Shown here in pieces: positions 50,248 through 59,702 of a stretch of 64,000 nucleotides of DNA (its first letter is position 1; the number at the start of each line of letters is the position of its first letter). The position numbers and the translations under genes were made by a program. Below the pieces are notes generated by a model. It was not told the DNA's origin. It made no database searches and saw only the letters and a list, made by a program, of their open reading frames with translations. The stretch is from Wenjunlia vitaminophila DSM 41686. Its GTDB lineage: Bacteria; Actinomycetota; Actinomycetes; Streptomycetales; Streptomycetaceae. The DNA lies in the NCBI RefSeq assembly GCF_000380165.1, contig NZ_KB904659.1, positions 1 to 64,000 on the forward strand, written 5' to 3'.

Positions 50248-51561
50248 TCACCCTACGGCGCGGTCACGCTGTCCCGGGAGCACGGGTCCGCGGCCGGGCC
50301 GTGCCGGCATGCCCCGCCCCGGGGCGGCCGACTCCGCGCGGCCACGGTGCCTCCCTCCTTCCGGCTGGTCGGGGCGGCCCACGGGGGCGTCCGCCCAGGC
50401 GTGCTGCTCCGGAACCCTGGTCGCGTACGTGTCGGACTGCGGTTTGCCCGACCCGGACCCACCCGCGGCGTCCGCCCGGTCCACGGCGTCCTCCTGGCCG
50501 CGCCGGGACCGGTAGGCCGCCCGGTACGACGCTGGGGAGGCCCCGAGCTGCCGGCGGAAGTGTCCGCGCAACGCCACCGGGGAGCGGAAGCCGCAGCGCT
50601 GCGCCACCTCGTCCACCGAGTAGTCGGAGGTCTCGAGCAGCCGCTGGGCCTGCAGGACCCGCTGGGTGATGAGCCACTGCAGCGGAGCGCTCCCAGTGAG
50701 CGAACGGAAGCGCCGGTCGAAGGTCCTGCGGCTCATGTAGGCGCGGGCGGCCAGGGTCTCCACGTCGAACTGCTCGTTGATGTGCTCCAGTGCCCAGGCC
50801 ACGACCTCGGCGAGCGGGTCACCACCGATCTCCTCAGGTAATGACCTGTCCAGGTAACGCTCCTGCCCGCCCGGCCGGCGGGGTGGGACCACCAGCCGGC
50901 GCGCCAGCGCGCTGGCCGCGTCCACCCCGTGGTCGGTGCGGACCACGTGCAGGCACAGGTCGATCCCCGCCGCGGTGCCGGCGCTGGTGAGCACGTCGCC
51001 GTCGTCCACGAAGAGCTCCCTGGGGTCCACGTGGACCGTCGGGTACCGCTTGGCGAGCGTCGGTGCGTACATCCAGTGCGTGGTCGCCGGCCGGCCGTCC
51101 AGCAGTCCGGCTGCGGCCAGGACGAACGCCCCGGTGCACAGCCCGATGATCCGCGCCCCTTCCTCGTGCGCCCGGCGCAGGGCGGCGAGCGCCTCGGCGG
51201 GCGGAGCCTGGGAGATCGACCGCCAGGCCGGGACGACGACGGTACCCGCACGGGCGACGGCGTCCAGGCCGTGTGGGGCGGTCAGCTCGAGTCCGCCCGT
51301 GGTGCGCAGGGCCCCCTCCTCGCCGGCGCACACCAACAGCCGGTAGCGCGGCACTCCGGCGTCCTGGCGGTCCACGCCGAAGACGGACAGGGGAATGGAG
51401 CTCTCGAAGATGGGTCCGCCGCTGAACAACAGCACCGCTACCACTTCGCGGCGCCGACGTGCGGAAAGTTTGCGCCCCGCGGCGCCGATCGCTGATGTCA
51501 CGGGGCGGGGAGACACAACCGCACCATCCGGTGCAATACCGGTCATGGAGTCCTGGCTCAT
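50248..51561 (-). CDS. adpA: AdpA-type central developmental regulator (DJ-1/PfpI domain plus AraC HTH), TTA codon
   Basis: A 437-residue protein with very strong AdpA blocks: RKLSARRRREVVAVLLFSGGPIFESSIPLSVFG, GLCTGAFVLAAAGLLDGRPATTHWMYAPTLAKRYP and VDPRELFVDDGDVLTSAGTAAGIDLCLH (DJ-1/PfpI-like dimerisation domain, 35-230). The AraC-type HTH pair follows (YMSRRTFDRRFRSLTGSAPLQWLITQRVLQAQRLLETSD, SVDEVAQRCGFRSPVALRGHFRRQLG). Codon 241, between the domains, is TTA, the conserved bldA-dependent site. The last 90 residues are low-complexity and variable. It likely switches on sporulation and secondary metabolism and may control the biosynthetic cluster at the left. It is followed 5 nt later by orn. 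Confidence 0.95.
   Translation of the reverse strand: MSQDSMTGIAPDGAVVSPRPVTSAIGAAGRKLSARRRREVVAVLLFSGGPIFESSIPLSVFGVDRQDAGVPRYRLLVCAGEEGALRTTGGLELTAPHGLDAVARAGTVVVPAWRSISQAPPAEALAALRRAHEEGARIIGLCTGAFVLAAAGLLDGRPATTHWMYAPTLAKRYPTVHVDPRELFVDDGDVLTSAGTAAGIDLCLHVVRTDHGVDAASALARRLVVPPRRPGGQERYLDRSLPEEIGGDPLAEVVAWALEHINEQFDVETLAARAYMSRRTFDRRFRSLTGSAPLQWLITQRVLQAQRLLETSDYSVDEVAQRCGFRSPVALRGHFRRQLGASPASYRAAYRSRRGQEDAVDRADAAGGSGSGKPQSDTYATRVPEQHAWADAPVGRPDQPEGGRHRGRAESAAPGRGMPARPGRGPVLPGQRDRAVG
50839..50841 (-). promoter_or_regulatory. in-frame TTA leucine codon (bldA control point) in adpA
   Basis: Codon 241 on the minus strand reads TTA (Leu of RSLPEEIG). TTA codons are rare in such GC-rich genomes and are translated by the developmentally limited tRNA-Leu(UAA). 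Confidence 0.9.
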
Positions 51562-52727
51562 GGCCCTAAAGCCCCCCTCGCTTGTTCCGCCTCCAGCGCC
51601 GGTAGGCCCGCTTATCCGGGAAGCCGGCGACTGGCTCTCCAGTCATGCATCTCTGTTCTCCCCCGACGTGTTGCCCAAGATCGAATCTACTGCGTTCGAA
51701 GAGGTTGGTGTGACAAGTTCACCACTCACCGCTATGTCGACATGGACACGTGGCGTGAAGCATTCGATCACGAACTGTTGCATTGGTGGGGCTTGGAGGG
51801 AAGTGGGCCTAAGTCCGTCTTCCGTGGTGTGGAGGGACCTTGCCCGGTCCCGGCAGTGGTCGCCCGGGGCAGCACCCCTGTTCGGACAGCATGCGGGGAA
51901 CGGTTGTCGGCCGTCTGGAAGTTGGCCGAAAAAAGAGGGTGGTGGTCGGACTCTGGCGCGTTCGCGCTAGGTCGTGCGCCGGCGTGAGCGCCCCCTCCTC
52001 CGTGCGCCGTGTTCGGCGTCTCGATCGGTGTACTGAGCGGCGGCGAGGTCCCGGAGGAGTCCCAGACGGAGTTGCCCGTCGGAGTTCCCGGTGGGGGTGG
52101 GTGCGGAAGGTCTGCGGCAGCGCCTGCCGCGGACCCGGGGGAAGGTGCCTGTCGCTGCCCCGGGGCGCCGGCTCGGAGGCGGTCGACGGGCCCTGGCCGG
52201 AAGGGTCGGCTGGGGTCGGGGTTCCGGGGGCAGGTCAGGGGCCGGCGGGAGGAGGCCGGTGGGGCCGGGGCCCGGGCGGTCCCGGCGGTCTCGCTGGGAG
52301 TGGTGGGGCGCGTCCGGTGGGGTGCCGGCGCACTCGGTGGCGCCGCGCCGGCCCGTGCTACCGGGTGTCGCACCCAGGTGGCCGGTCACCGCGAGTGCCC
52401 GGACATCGTCTGTCCTGTGACACGGCGCGCGGCCGAACCGCGGGTGCGTGAGAATGTCACCCCGGCCAGGTTGGGACAACCGGCCCATTGCGGAATTGCC
52501 GCTCCTCCGGCATGCTCCGTGCACGACCTGAAGCGGGGGCGGTCGCGGGGTGTCGCACGCCCCGGCAAAGGCAGACGAATCGCAGGATTCGTACGCTATG
52601 CGCCTATGCCGGGACGTTGTGTCGCCGTACTCTGGGGGTAAGAGACCAGGGAAGGCGATTCCTAGCCCTTCTAGCTTCAACAGTCCTGTTCCGCCGAGAC
52701 ATTGGCCCAACGCCGAAGCGACCTCAG
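51562..52727. promoter_or_regulatory. long adpA upstream region (about 1.17 kb) without a confident gene
   Basis: The first 200 nt above adpA are AT-richer and are the likely promoter zone. The remainder is GC-rich with no frame that shows a ribosome site or family similarity. Long regulatory regions upstream are known for adpA orthologues. A frame at 51742-51987 (81 residues) is the least unlikely ORF but lacks support. Confidence 0.45.
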
Positions 52728-53261
52728 ATGGCCGGTTACGAGAATCCCGACCCCGCAGACGGCAAGAAGCCGCTCAAGCCCCTGGCCGACCCCACATCGG
52801 GACCGGAGGCGGCGAGCGAGCCCGATCCAGCCTGCGACCCGGCGTTCCAGCATGGAGTGGTAGTGGGCTTCGACGGCTCGCTGTCCAGCGAACGCGCACT
52901 CGCCTACGCCATCGGGATAGCCCGGAGATCCGGGTCCGGTCTGGTCATCGTGCACGTGGCCAACCGGCTGCCGGCCACGGTGTGGGCGGGCTGTGAGCCC
53001 CCGGTCTTCGTGGACATCCCCGACCACCGCACCGAGGTGCTGGGCCTCGAGCTCGCCTGTGCGGACTACCTGGAGGAAGTGCCCTGGATTCTCGTCGAGC
53101 GCGGCGGTGACATCTGCCACGAACTCGAGGAGGTGGGCAGGGAGTACGCTGCCGACGCGATCGTCGTCGGCAGCACTCATGGCGTCATCGGCAAGATCTT
53201 CGGTTCTGTCGCCGCCCGTCTGGCGCGAAGGGCCCAACGCCCCGTGATCGTGGTGCCGTAG
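52728..53261 (+). CDS. universal stress protein, single UspA domain
   Basis: A 177-residue protein. A disordered Pro/Ala/Asp-rich N-terminus of about 45 residues precedes a UspA domain: GVVVGFDGSLSSERALAYAIGIARRSGSGLVIVHV, and a C-terminal ATP-binding signature DAIVVGSTHGVIGKIFGSVAARLARRAQRPVIVV that retains the G-x2-G-x9-G pattern. It is likely a cytoplasmic nucleotide-binding stress protein. The ATG at 52728 has only a weak upstream site (GAAGCGA). A bidirectional-looking hairpin terminator follows. Confidence 0.87.
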   Translation: MAGYENPDPADGKKPLKPLADPTSGPEAASEPDPACDPAFQHGVVVGFDGSLSSERALAYAIGIARRSGSGLVIVHVANRLPATVWAGCEPPVFVDIPDHRTEVLGLELACADYLEEVPWILVERGGDICHELEEVGREYAADAIVVGSTHGVIGKIFGSVAARLARRAQRPVIVVP

Positions 53262-53329
53262 GACCCAGGGGAGCACATCGCCGGTCGCGTCTCCGGCGGG
53301 GCGAACAGGGAGCCGGGCAGGCCGCCCGC

Positions 53330-53354
53330 GGCACGCCCTCGAGGAGGGCGTGCC
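53330..53354. terminator. perfect 11-bp hairpin between convergent genes
   Basis: GGCACGCCCTC (53330-53340), loop GAG, GAGGGCGTGCC (53344-53354). It lies between the stop of the stress-protein gene and that of the convergent acyl-CoA dehydrogenase gene, so it can serve both. Confidence 0.8.
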
Positions 53355-53370
53355 GGACAGGAGGGACAGC

Positions 53371-54537
53371 TCAGCCGGTGAGGCCCAGCTCGCGGGCGAT
53401 CAGCATCCGTTGGACCTCGCTGGTGCCCTCACCGATCTCCAGGATCTTGGAGTCACGCCACATGCGGGCCACCGGGTACTCGTTCATGAAGCCGTAGCCG
53501 CCGTGGATCTGCGTGGCCTCTCGGGCGTTGGTGACCGCGATCTCAGACGAGTAGAGCTTGGCCAGTGCGGCCTCCTTCTTGAACGGCTCCTCGTGCAACA
53601 GGCGGGATGCCGCGTCACGCCAGGCCAGCCGGGCGGTGTGCGCCCGCATCTCCATGTCAGCGATCTTGAACTGGATGGCCTGGTTGTCGCCGATGGGCCG
53701 GCCGAACGCCTCGCGGGTCCTGGCATAGGTCACGGACTCGTCCACACAGCCCTGGGCCAGCCCCGTGGCGAGGGCCGAAATCGCGATCCTGCCCTCGTCC
53801 AGAATCCGCAGGAACTGGGCGTAGCCACGGCCGGGCTCCCCCAGCAGATTGGCTGCCGGAACCCGGCAGTCGTCGAAGGACAGCTCGCGGGTGTCCGAGG
53901 CGTTCCACCCGACCTTGCTGTACTTCTTGGCCACGGTGAACCCCGGAGTACCGGACGGCACGATGATCGAGGAGATCAACGGGCGTCCGTCGGGCTTGCG
54001 GCCGGTGACCGCGGTGACGGTGACCAACCCGGTGATGTCGGTCCCCGAGTTGGTGATGAAGCACTTGGTGCCGTTGATCACCCACTCGTCGGTCTCCGGG
54101 TCCAGGCGGGCCGTGGTCCTGGTCCCGCCCGCGTCCGAACCGCACTCCGGCTCGGTCAGTCCGAAGGCGCCCAGCATCTCGCCCGAGCAGAGCTTCGGCA
54201 GCCAGGTCCGCTTCTGCTCGTCGGTGCCGAACCGGTAGATCGGCATGGCGCCGAGGGAGACCCCGGCCTCCAGGGTGATGGCCACGGAGGAGTCCACCCG
54301 GGCCAGCTCCTCAAGGGCCAGGCAGAGGGCGAAGTAGTCCCCGCCCATCCCGCCGTACTCCTCCGGGAAGGGCAGGCCGAACAGGCCCATGCGGCCCATC
54401 TCCCGCACGATCTCGTAGGGGAACTCGTCCTGCTCGTAGTACTCGCCGATCTTCGGGGCCACCACGTCGTGAGCGAACTGCTCCACGGTGCGGCGCAGCT
54501 CTTCGTATTCGGCGTCGAGGCGGTGGTCGAGAGTCAT
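53371..54537 (-). CDS. acyl-CoA dehydrogenase of the leucine/isovalerate pathway
   Basis: A 388-residue acyl-CoA dehydrogenase with the normal length and order: helical N-domain, ECGSDAGGTRTTARLD and WVINGTKCFITNSGTD in the middle beta domain, EAFGRPIGDNQAIQFKIADMEM and QIHGGYGFMNEYPVARMWRDSKILEIGEGTSEVQRMLIA at the C-terminus, the latter holding the FAD and substrate-pocket signature. With HMG-CoA lyase and a biotin carboxylase in the same operon it most likely oxidises isovaleryl-CoA. It overlaps the lyase gene by 4 nt and is the last gene of the operon. Confidence 0.9.
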   Translation of the reverse strand: MTLDHRLDAEYEELRRTVEQFAHDVVAPKIGEYYEQDEFPYEIVREMGRMGLFGLPFPEEYGGMGGDYFALCLALEELARVDSSVAITLEAGVSLGAMPIYRFGTDEQKRTWLPKLCSGEMLGAFGLTEPECGSDAGGTRTTARLDPETDEWVINGTKCFITNSGTDITGLVTVTAVTGRKPDGRPLISSIIVPSGTPGFTVAKKYSKVGWNASDTRELSFDDCRVPAANLLGEPGRGYAQFLRILDEGRIAISALATGLAQGCVDESVTYARTREAFGRPIGDNQAIQFKIADMEMRAHTARLAWRDAASRLLHEEPFKKEAALAKLYSSEIAVTNAREATQIHGGYGFMNEYPVARMWRDSKILEIGEGTSEVQRMLIARELGLTG

Positions 54538-55490
54538 GACTCTTGCTCCTGGTGAGGGGAGAGGGCACGGACGGTGCGGGACGGGCTCGGTCGTCCCAGC
54601 CGCTCAGCCATCCACACGCTCGTGGCGGTGAGGCGGCCGAGATCGACGCCGGTGTCGATGCCCAGTCCGGTGAGCATCCACACCAGGTCTTCGGTGGCGA
54701 GGTTGCCGGTTGCGCTCTTGGCGTACGGACAACCACCGAGGCCTCCGGCGGAGGCGTCCACCGTGGTCACCCCGCGCTGGAGGGCGGCGAGGGTGTTCGC
54801 CAGGGCCTGGCCGTAGGTGTCGTGGAAGTGCACCGCGACACGCTCCACCGGGGTGCCGCCGAGGACCAGGGCGTCGAGCAGCGCCGTGACATGCCCCGGG
54901 GTGGCGACCCCGATGGTGTCACCCAGGCTCAACTCGTCACAGCCGAGCCCCAGGAGGCGGTGGCAGACCTCGGCGACCCGGGACACCGGTACCGGGCCCT
55001 CCCAGGGGTCGCCGAAACACATCGACAGGTAGCCGCGCACCCGTAGCCCCGCCTCCTTCGCCCTGGCGACGACCGGCGCGAACATCGCCAGCGACTCGTC
55101 CACGGTGCGGTTGAGGTTGGCCTTGGCGAAGGACTCCGTGGCACTGCCGAAGACCGCGATCTCGGTGGCGCCCAGAGCCAGCGCGCGGTCGAGCCCGCGC
55201 TCGTTCGGGACGAGCACCGGGAGCCGGACGCCGGCGTCGGCGAGGGCGGTCAGCCGTGGCATCAACTCCTCGGCGTCGGCGAGCTGCGGCACCCATCGCG
55301 GGTGGACGAAGCTGGTGGCCTCGATGGTGGTGAGCCCCGCGGCGGCCAGCCGTTCGATGAACTCGGCCTTCACCTCGACCGGCAGCACCGCCTTCTCGTT
55401 CTGGAGCCCGTCGCGCGGCCCCACCTCGTGGATGCGGACCCGCGAGGGCAGCCCCTCGACCGGCACGGCCATGGGCAGTCCACTGCTCAC
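54534..55490 (-). CDS. hydroxymethylglutaryl-CoA lyase
   Basis: A 318-residue TIM-barrel lyase with VRIHEVGPRDGLQNEKAVLPVEVKAEFIERLAAAGL, the metal-binding EATSFVHPRWVPQLADAEELM, CFGDPWEGPVP, and GGLGGCPYAKSATGNLATEDLVWML near the C-terminus with the catalytic Cys. It splits HMG-CoA into acetyl-CoA and acetoacetate, the last step of leucine degradation. It overlaps both neighbours by 4 nt. Confidence 0.94.
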   Translation of the reverse strand: MSSGLPMAVPVEGLPSRVRIHEVGPRDGLQNEKAVLPVEVKAEFIERLAAAGLTTIEATSFVHPRWVPQLADAEELMPRLTALADAGVRLPVLVPNERGLDRALALGATEIAVFGSATESFAKANLNRTVDESLAMFAPVVARAKEAGLRVRGYLSMCFGDPWEGPVPVSRVAEVCHRLLGLGCDELSLGDTIGVATPGHVTALLDALVLGGTPVERVAVHFHDTYGQALANTLAALQRGVTTVDASAGGLGGCPYAKSATGNLATEDLVWMLTGLGIDTGVDLGRLTATSVWMAERLGRPSPSRTVRALSPHQEQES

Positions 55491-57667
55491 CGCTGCTCCC
55501 CTCCGGTGGAATCCGCGTGCGGAACGACCACGGCGAGCAGCTCGTCCATCGCCACCTGCGCGCCGCTGCTGACGGTGAGCCGGGTGAGGACGCCGTCGTG
55601 CGGGGCGGCGATGACGTGCTCCATCTTCATCGCCTCGACGACCAGCAGGCCCTGGCCAGCCGTGACCTCGTCACCGACCGAGGCCTTGACCACGGTCACG
55701 GTGCCGGGCATCGGCGCGGTCAGGCTGTCCTCCCCGCCGGTGGCCACCCCGCGCAGCGTGGCCTCAACGGGGTCGTGGGTGCGCACCTGCCAGGTGTCGC
55801 CGTCCCGGCCCAGCCAGTCGCCCCGCTGGTGGAAGGTGTGGGTGACGCCGTCCCAGAGGAGGTGGAGTCGGCCGTCGGTGCCGGCCCGCAACCGGGCGGC
55901 CACCGGCGCGGACTCGCCCACCGCCACCTCGGCGGAGTCGGCCCTGCCCCGGACCCGTACCGTCATGGGGTCCGCTCCGGCCACCCGCAACTGGTGGACC
56001 GTCCAGGCGTCCTCCCCGATCCGCCAGCCGGTGGGCACGGTGAACGGGTCCGTCCACCCGACGCTGTCCGGCTCCAGCGCGAGCTGCCTGGCCAGTGCCG
56101 CGGTGCCCCACACCTCCGCGGGGACCCCGGGCTCCACCAGGGCGTCGAGCTCCCGCTCCACCAGGCCGGTGTCCAACTCGCCGGCGACCACATCGGGGTG
56201 GGCCAGCAGCCGGCGCAGGAAGCCGATGTTCGTGGGGACGCCGAGCACCACGGTCTCGGCGAGGGCGGCCCGCAGTCGGCGCAGCGCGGTCGCCCGGTCG
56301 GGTCCGTAAGCGATGACCTTGGACAGCATGGGGTCGTAGGCGCTGCCCACCTCGGTGCCCTCGACCAGCCCCGAGTCGGTGCGCACATCGGAGCCCTGGG
56401 GCTCGCGGAGGGCGAGGACGGTGCCTCCGGAAGGGAGGAACCCCCGGGAGCCGTCCTGGAGGGACACCGACTCGGCGCACACCCGGGCCTCCACGGCGTG
56501 CCCGGCCAGCCGCACCCGCTCCTGCTCGAGGGGGAGCCGTTGACCAGCGGCCACCCGGATCTGCCACTCGACCAGGTCGAGGCCGGTCACGTACTCGGTC
56601 ACCGGGTGCTCCACCTGGAGCCGGGTGTTCATCTCCATGAAGTAGTACGCCGCCGGGTCCCCCCCGGGAACGATGAACTCCACGGTGCCCGCGCCGGTGT
56701 AGCCGCACGCCTTGGCGGCCCGCACCGCGGCGGCCCCCATCGCCTGCCGGGTCTCCTCGTCCAACAGGACGGAGGGCGCCTCCTCGATGAGCTTCTGGTG
56801 GCGGCGTTGCAGGCTGCACTCCCGCTCGCCGAGGTGCACCACGTGTCCGTGGCCGTCGGCCAGCACCTGGATCTCGATGTGCCGGGGCCGGTCGATCCAG
56901 CGTTCCAGGAGCAGGGTGTCGTCACCGAAGGCGCCGCGTGCCTCACGCCGCGCGGCAGCGATCTCCTCGGGGAGCGCGGACAGGTCCCGCACCAGCCGCA
57001 TGCCCTTGCCGCCACCGCCAGCCGACGGCTTCAGCAGCACCGGAGTGCCGATCCGGCCCGCGGCGGCCATCAGCTCGGCATCGCTGAGGCCCGTGCCACT
57101 GCTCCCCGGGACCACGGGCACCCCGGCCGCCCGCACGGTCTCCTTGGCGCGGATCTTGTCGCCCATCAGCTCCACGGCGTCCGCCGGGGGGCCGATGAAG
57201 GTGAGTTGGGCGTCGGCGCAGGCCCGCGCGAACGCGGCGTTCTCCGCGAGGAAGCCGTATCCCGGGTGCACGGCCTGGGCGCCGGTGCGCCGCGCGGCGT
57301 CCAGGAGCCGCTCCGCCGACAGGTAGCTGAGCGCCGCCGTGGTGGGGCCGATGTGCACCGCGGTGTCGGCCTCCCTGACGTGGCGGGCGTCGACGTCGGC
57401 GTCGCTGTGCACGGCCACCGAGCGGATGCCGAGGCGGCGCAGGGTGCGGATGATCCGTACGGCGATCTCCCCGCGGTTGGCCACCAGAACGGTGTCGAAC
57501 AGCCCGGCGCCGTCTCCCGCTCGCGCGGTGGCGGTGCCCGGAACGCCGGGCGGCGCGTCGTCTCGGGGGCTGTGGACCGCCCCGGGCGGGCTGCTGGTGC
57601 TGGTGGGGGCGGCGGCCGGGCCCACGGGGCCTGACGAGCCGGTGGTACCGGTGTTGGTGCTGGTCAC
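55487..57667 (-). CDS. methylcrotonyl-CoA carboxylase-type biotin carboxylase/BCCP subunit
   Basis: A 726-residue alpha subunit. After a disordered N-terminus come FDTVLVANRGEIAVRIIRTLRRLGI, the ATP-grasp region SAGGGGKGMRLV, MEMNTRLQVEHPVTE, and a C-terminal biotinyl domain with VEAMKMEHV where the Lys is biotinylated. It carboxylates its biotin with bicarbonate and ATP. The GTG at 57667 follows GAGGGG and lies 13 nt after the beta-subunit stop. Operon context favours 3-methylcrotonyl-CoA as acceptor. Confidence 0.92.
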   Translation of the reverse strand: MTSTNTGTTGSSGPVGPAAAPTSTSSPPGAVHSPRDDAPPGVPGTATARAGDGAGLFDTVLVANRGEIAVRIIRTLRRLGIRSVAVHSDADVDARHVREADTAVHIGPTTAALSYLSAERLLDAARRTGAQAVHPGYGFLAENAAFARACADAQLTFIGPPADAVELMGDKIRAKETVRAAGVPVVPGSSGTGLSDAELMAAAGRIGTPVLLKPSAGGGGKGMRLVRDLSALPEEIAAARREARGAFGDDTLLLERWIDRPRHIEIQVLADGHGHVVHLGERECSLQRRHQKLIEEAPSVLLDEETRQAMGAAAVRAAKACGYTGAGTVEFIVPGGDPAAYYFMEMNTRLQVEHPVTEYVTGLDLVEWQIRVAAGQRLPLEQERVRLAGHAVEARVCAESVSLQDGSRGFLPSGGTVLALREPQGSDVRTDSGLVEGTEVGSAYDPMLSKVIAYGPDRATALRRLRAALAETVVLGVPTNIGFLRRLLAHPDVVAGELDTGLVERELDALVEPGVPAEVWGTAALARQLALEPDSVGWTDPFTVPTGWRIGEDAWTVHQLRVAGADPMTVRVRGRADSAEVAVGESAPVAARLRAGTDGRLHLLWDGVTHTFHQRGDWLGRDGDTWQVRTHDPVEATLRGVATGGEDSLTAPMPGTVTVVKASVGDEVTAGQGLLVVEAMKMEHVIAAPHDGVLTRLTVSSGAQVAMDELLAVVVPHADSTGGEQR

Positions 57668-57680
57668 GACGGGATTCCCC

Positions 57681-59342
57681 TCACATCCGGAAGACGCCGT
57701 AGCCGGGCGCGGACGGGTCACGCTGTGGGATGGGCGCGTTGGCGCACGCGGTCAGGGCGAGGCCGAGCACCGTGCGGGTGTCCATGGGGTCGATCACGCC
57801 GTCGTCCCAGAGCCGGGCGGTGGCGTAGTAGGCGTTCCCCTGGGTTTCGTACTGGGCACGGATGGGCGCCTTGAACTCCTCCTCGTCCTGCGTCGGCCAG
57901 GACTCGCCGCGGGCCTCGAGCTGGTCACGCTTGACGGTGGCGAGCACGGAGGCGGCCTGCTCCCCGCCCATCACCGAGATCTTGGCGTTGGGCCACATCC
58001 ACAGGAAGCGGGGGGAGTAGGCCCGCCCGCACATCGAGTAGTTGCCGGCACCGTAGGAGCCGCCGATGACCACGGTCAACTTGGGGACCCGGGTGCAGGC
58101 GACGGCGGTGACCATCTTGGCGCCGTGCTTGGCGATGCCGCCTGACTCGTACTGGCGACCCACCATGAACCCGGAGATGTTCTGGAGGAACACCAGGGGG
58201 ATGCCGCGCTGGTCACAGAGCTCGATGAAGTGTGCGCCCTTCATCGCGGACTCGCTGAACAGGACGCCGTTGTTGGCCACGATCCCCACCGGATGACCGT
58301 GGATCCGGCCGAAGCCGGTGACCAGGGTGGGCCCGTACTCGGCCTTGAACTCCGCGAACCGGCTGCCGTCCACGACCCGAGCGATCACCTCGCGCACGTC
58401 GTACGGGGTGCGCGGGTCCACGGGGACCGCCCCGTACATCCCCGCCGGGTCCACCTGCGGATCTTCCACCGGGGCCACGTCCCACGGCCGTGGCGCTCTG
58501 GGCGCGACGGTGGAGACGATGGTGGAGACGATGCGCAGGGCGTGCTCGTCGTTCTCCGCGAGGTGGTCGGTCACCCCGGAGATCCTGGAGTGCACCTCGC
58601 CCCCGCCCAGCTCCTCCGCGGTGACCACCTCGCCGGTGGCGGCCTTCACCAGTGGCGGGCCACCGAGGAAGATCGTGCCCTGGTTCCGCACGATGACCGC
58701 CTCGTCGCTCATCGCGGGGACGTAGGCGCCGCCCGCGGTGCAGGAGCCGAGAACGGCGGCGATCTGTGGGATGCCCCGGGCGGACATGGTGGCCTGGTTG
58801 TAGAAGATCCGGCCGAAGTGCTCCCGGTCGGGGAAGACCTCGTCCTGCATGGGCAGGAAGGCCCCTCCCGAGTCCACCAGGTAGACGCACGGCAGCCGGT
58901 TCTCCAGCGCCACCTCCTGGGCCCGCAGGTGCTTCTTCACCGTCATCGGGTAGTAGGTGCCGCCCTTGACGGTGGCGTCGTTGGCGATCACCATCACCTC
59001 GCGGCCGGAGACCCTGCCGATGCCGGCGATCACGCCCGCGGCCGGGGCCTGGCCGCCGTACAGGCCGTCCGCGGCGAGCGGGGCGAGCTCCAGGAACGGT
59101 GAGCCGGGGTCCAGGAGGGTGTCCACCCGGTCCCGGGGCAGCAGCTTGCCCCGCGCCACGTGGCGGGCGCGGGAGCGCTCCCCTCCGCCCTGCCGGGCGG
59201 CGGCGAGCTTGGCCCGCAACTCGGCGACGAGCGCGGCATGGGCCTCGGTGTTGCTCCGGAAGGCCGCCGAGGCCGCGTCGGCCGTGCTGCCGAGAACGGG
59301 GGCACGGGTGTTCCCGGGGGCGAGGACGGTCTGCTGTCCCAT
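57681..59342 (-). CDS. methylcrotonyl-CoA carboxylase-type beta (carboxyltransferase) subunit
   Basis: A 553-residue carboxyltransferase with [81 protein letters not shown], and [36 protein letters not shown]. The AYSPRFLW segment is typical of methylcrotonyl- rather than propionyl-CoA carboxylases. GAGGAG lies 7 nt before the ATG at 59342; a longer frame begins inside the repeat array. It is the first gene of the catabolic operon and is divergent from a TetR gene. Confidence 0.92.
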   Translation of the reverse strand: MGQQTVLAPGNTRAPVLGSTADAASAAFRSNTEAHAALVAELRAKLAAARQGGGERSRARHVARGKLLPRDRVDTLLDPGSPFLELAPLAADGLYGGQAPAAGVIAGIGRVSGREVMVIANDATVKGGTYYPMTVKKHLRAQEVALENRLPCVYLVDSGGAFLPMQDEVFPDREHFGRIFYNQATMSARGIPQIAAVLGSCTAGGAYVPAMSDEAVIVRNQGTIFLGGPPLVKAATGEVVTAEELGGGEVHSRISGVTDHLAENDEHALRIVSTIVSTVAPRAPRPWDVAPVEDPQVDPAGMYGAVPVDPRTPYDVREVIARVVDGSRFAEFKAEYGPTLVTGFGRIHGHPVGIVANNGVLFSESAMKGAHFIELCDQRGIPLVFLQNISGFMVGRQYESGGIAKHGAKMVTAVACTRVPKLTVVIGGSYGAGNYSMCGRAYSPRFLWMWPNAKISVMGGEQAASVLATVKRDQLEARGESWPTQDEEEFKAPIRAQYETQGNAYYATARLWDDGVIDPMDTRTVLGLALTACANAPIPQRDPSAPGYGVFRM

Positions 59343-59366
59343 CGCCGGCTCCTCAAGTTCGCTGGT

Positions 59367-59485
59367 GAACGGCATCGTTGACTAAACGGCGTCGTTGGCT
59401 GAACGCCGTCGTTGGCTGAACGGCGTTGTGGGCCGAACGGCATCGTTGGCCGAACGGCGTCGTTGGCCGAACGGCGTCGTTGGCC
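59367..59485. repeat. seven 17-bp tandem repeats (GAACGGCGTCGTTGGCC-type)
   Basis: Seven contiguous 17-bp units run from 59367 to 59485 (59367-83, 84-400, 401-17, 418-34, 435-51, 452-68, 469-85). The last two are identical and the others differ by 1-4 bases. Because 17 is not a multiple of three the array cannot encode a repeated peptide. Each unit contains the partial dyad CGTTGGCCGAACG. It lies immediately upstream of the carboxyltransferase gene start. Confidence 0.9.
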
Positions 59486-59638
59486 GTATGGCTGTCAGGG
59501 CGTGTCCGCTGGTAACGGCCGACCGGAGGCCCGGGTCACGCCTGTGCGGCGGTGCGGGTGCGTGGTCGGTGCTGCGTGTCGAAGTGCGCGGTCCAAGTGC
59601 GTGGTCGAAGGTGCGAGGTGGTGGTGCGAGAGCGAGGT

Positions 59639-59680
59639 GTTAGTGGTCGTTAACGTCCGTTCAGGTTAACGCACACTAAC
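59639..59680. promoter_or_regulatory. compound inverted repeat, probable TetR operator
   Basis: GTTAGTG (59639-59645) and CACTAAC (59674-59680) are perfect inverted 7-mers. Between them lie CGTTAACG (59648-59655) and GTTAACG (59665-59671), giving nested dyads in a 42-nt AT-rich window. It covers the promoter of the TetR gene and is the best candidate for its own binding site. Confidence 0.6.
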
Positions 59681-59690
59681 TCCGGGTGTC

Positions 59691-59696
59691 TACAAT
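59691..59696 (+). promoter_or_regulatory. -10 box TACAAT for a probably leaderless TetR transcript
   Basis: TACAAT ends 6 nt before the ATG at 59703, with TTAACG 19 nt upstream as a possible -35. There is no ribosome binding site, so transcription likely begins at the A of ATG. Confidence 0.6.
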
Positions 59697-59702
59697 GGTC
59701 AG

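Noticed and set aside
50682..50695. CebR-like box (12/14) inside adpA
   Set aside because: Lies in coding sequence of a conserved region and two positions differ; probably chance, although a binding test would settle it.
51742..51987. 81-residue ORF upstream of adpA
   Set aside because: No start signal, family match or clear coding bias.
59170..59183. CebR-like box with perfect 12-bp core inside the carboxyltransferase gene
   Set aside because: Within coding sequence encoding GERSR; no cello-oligosaccharide gene nearby.
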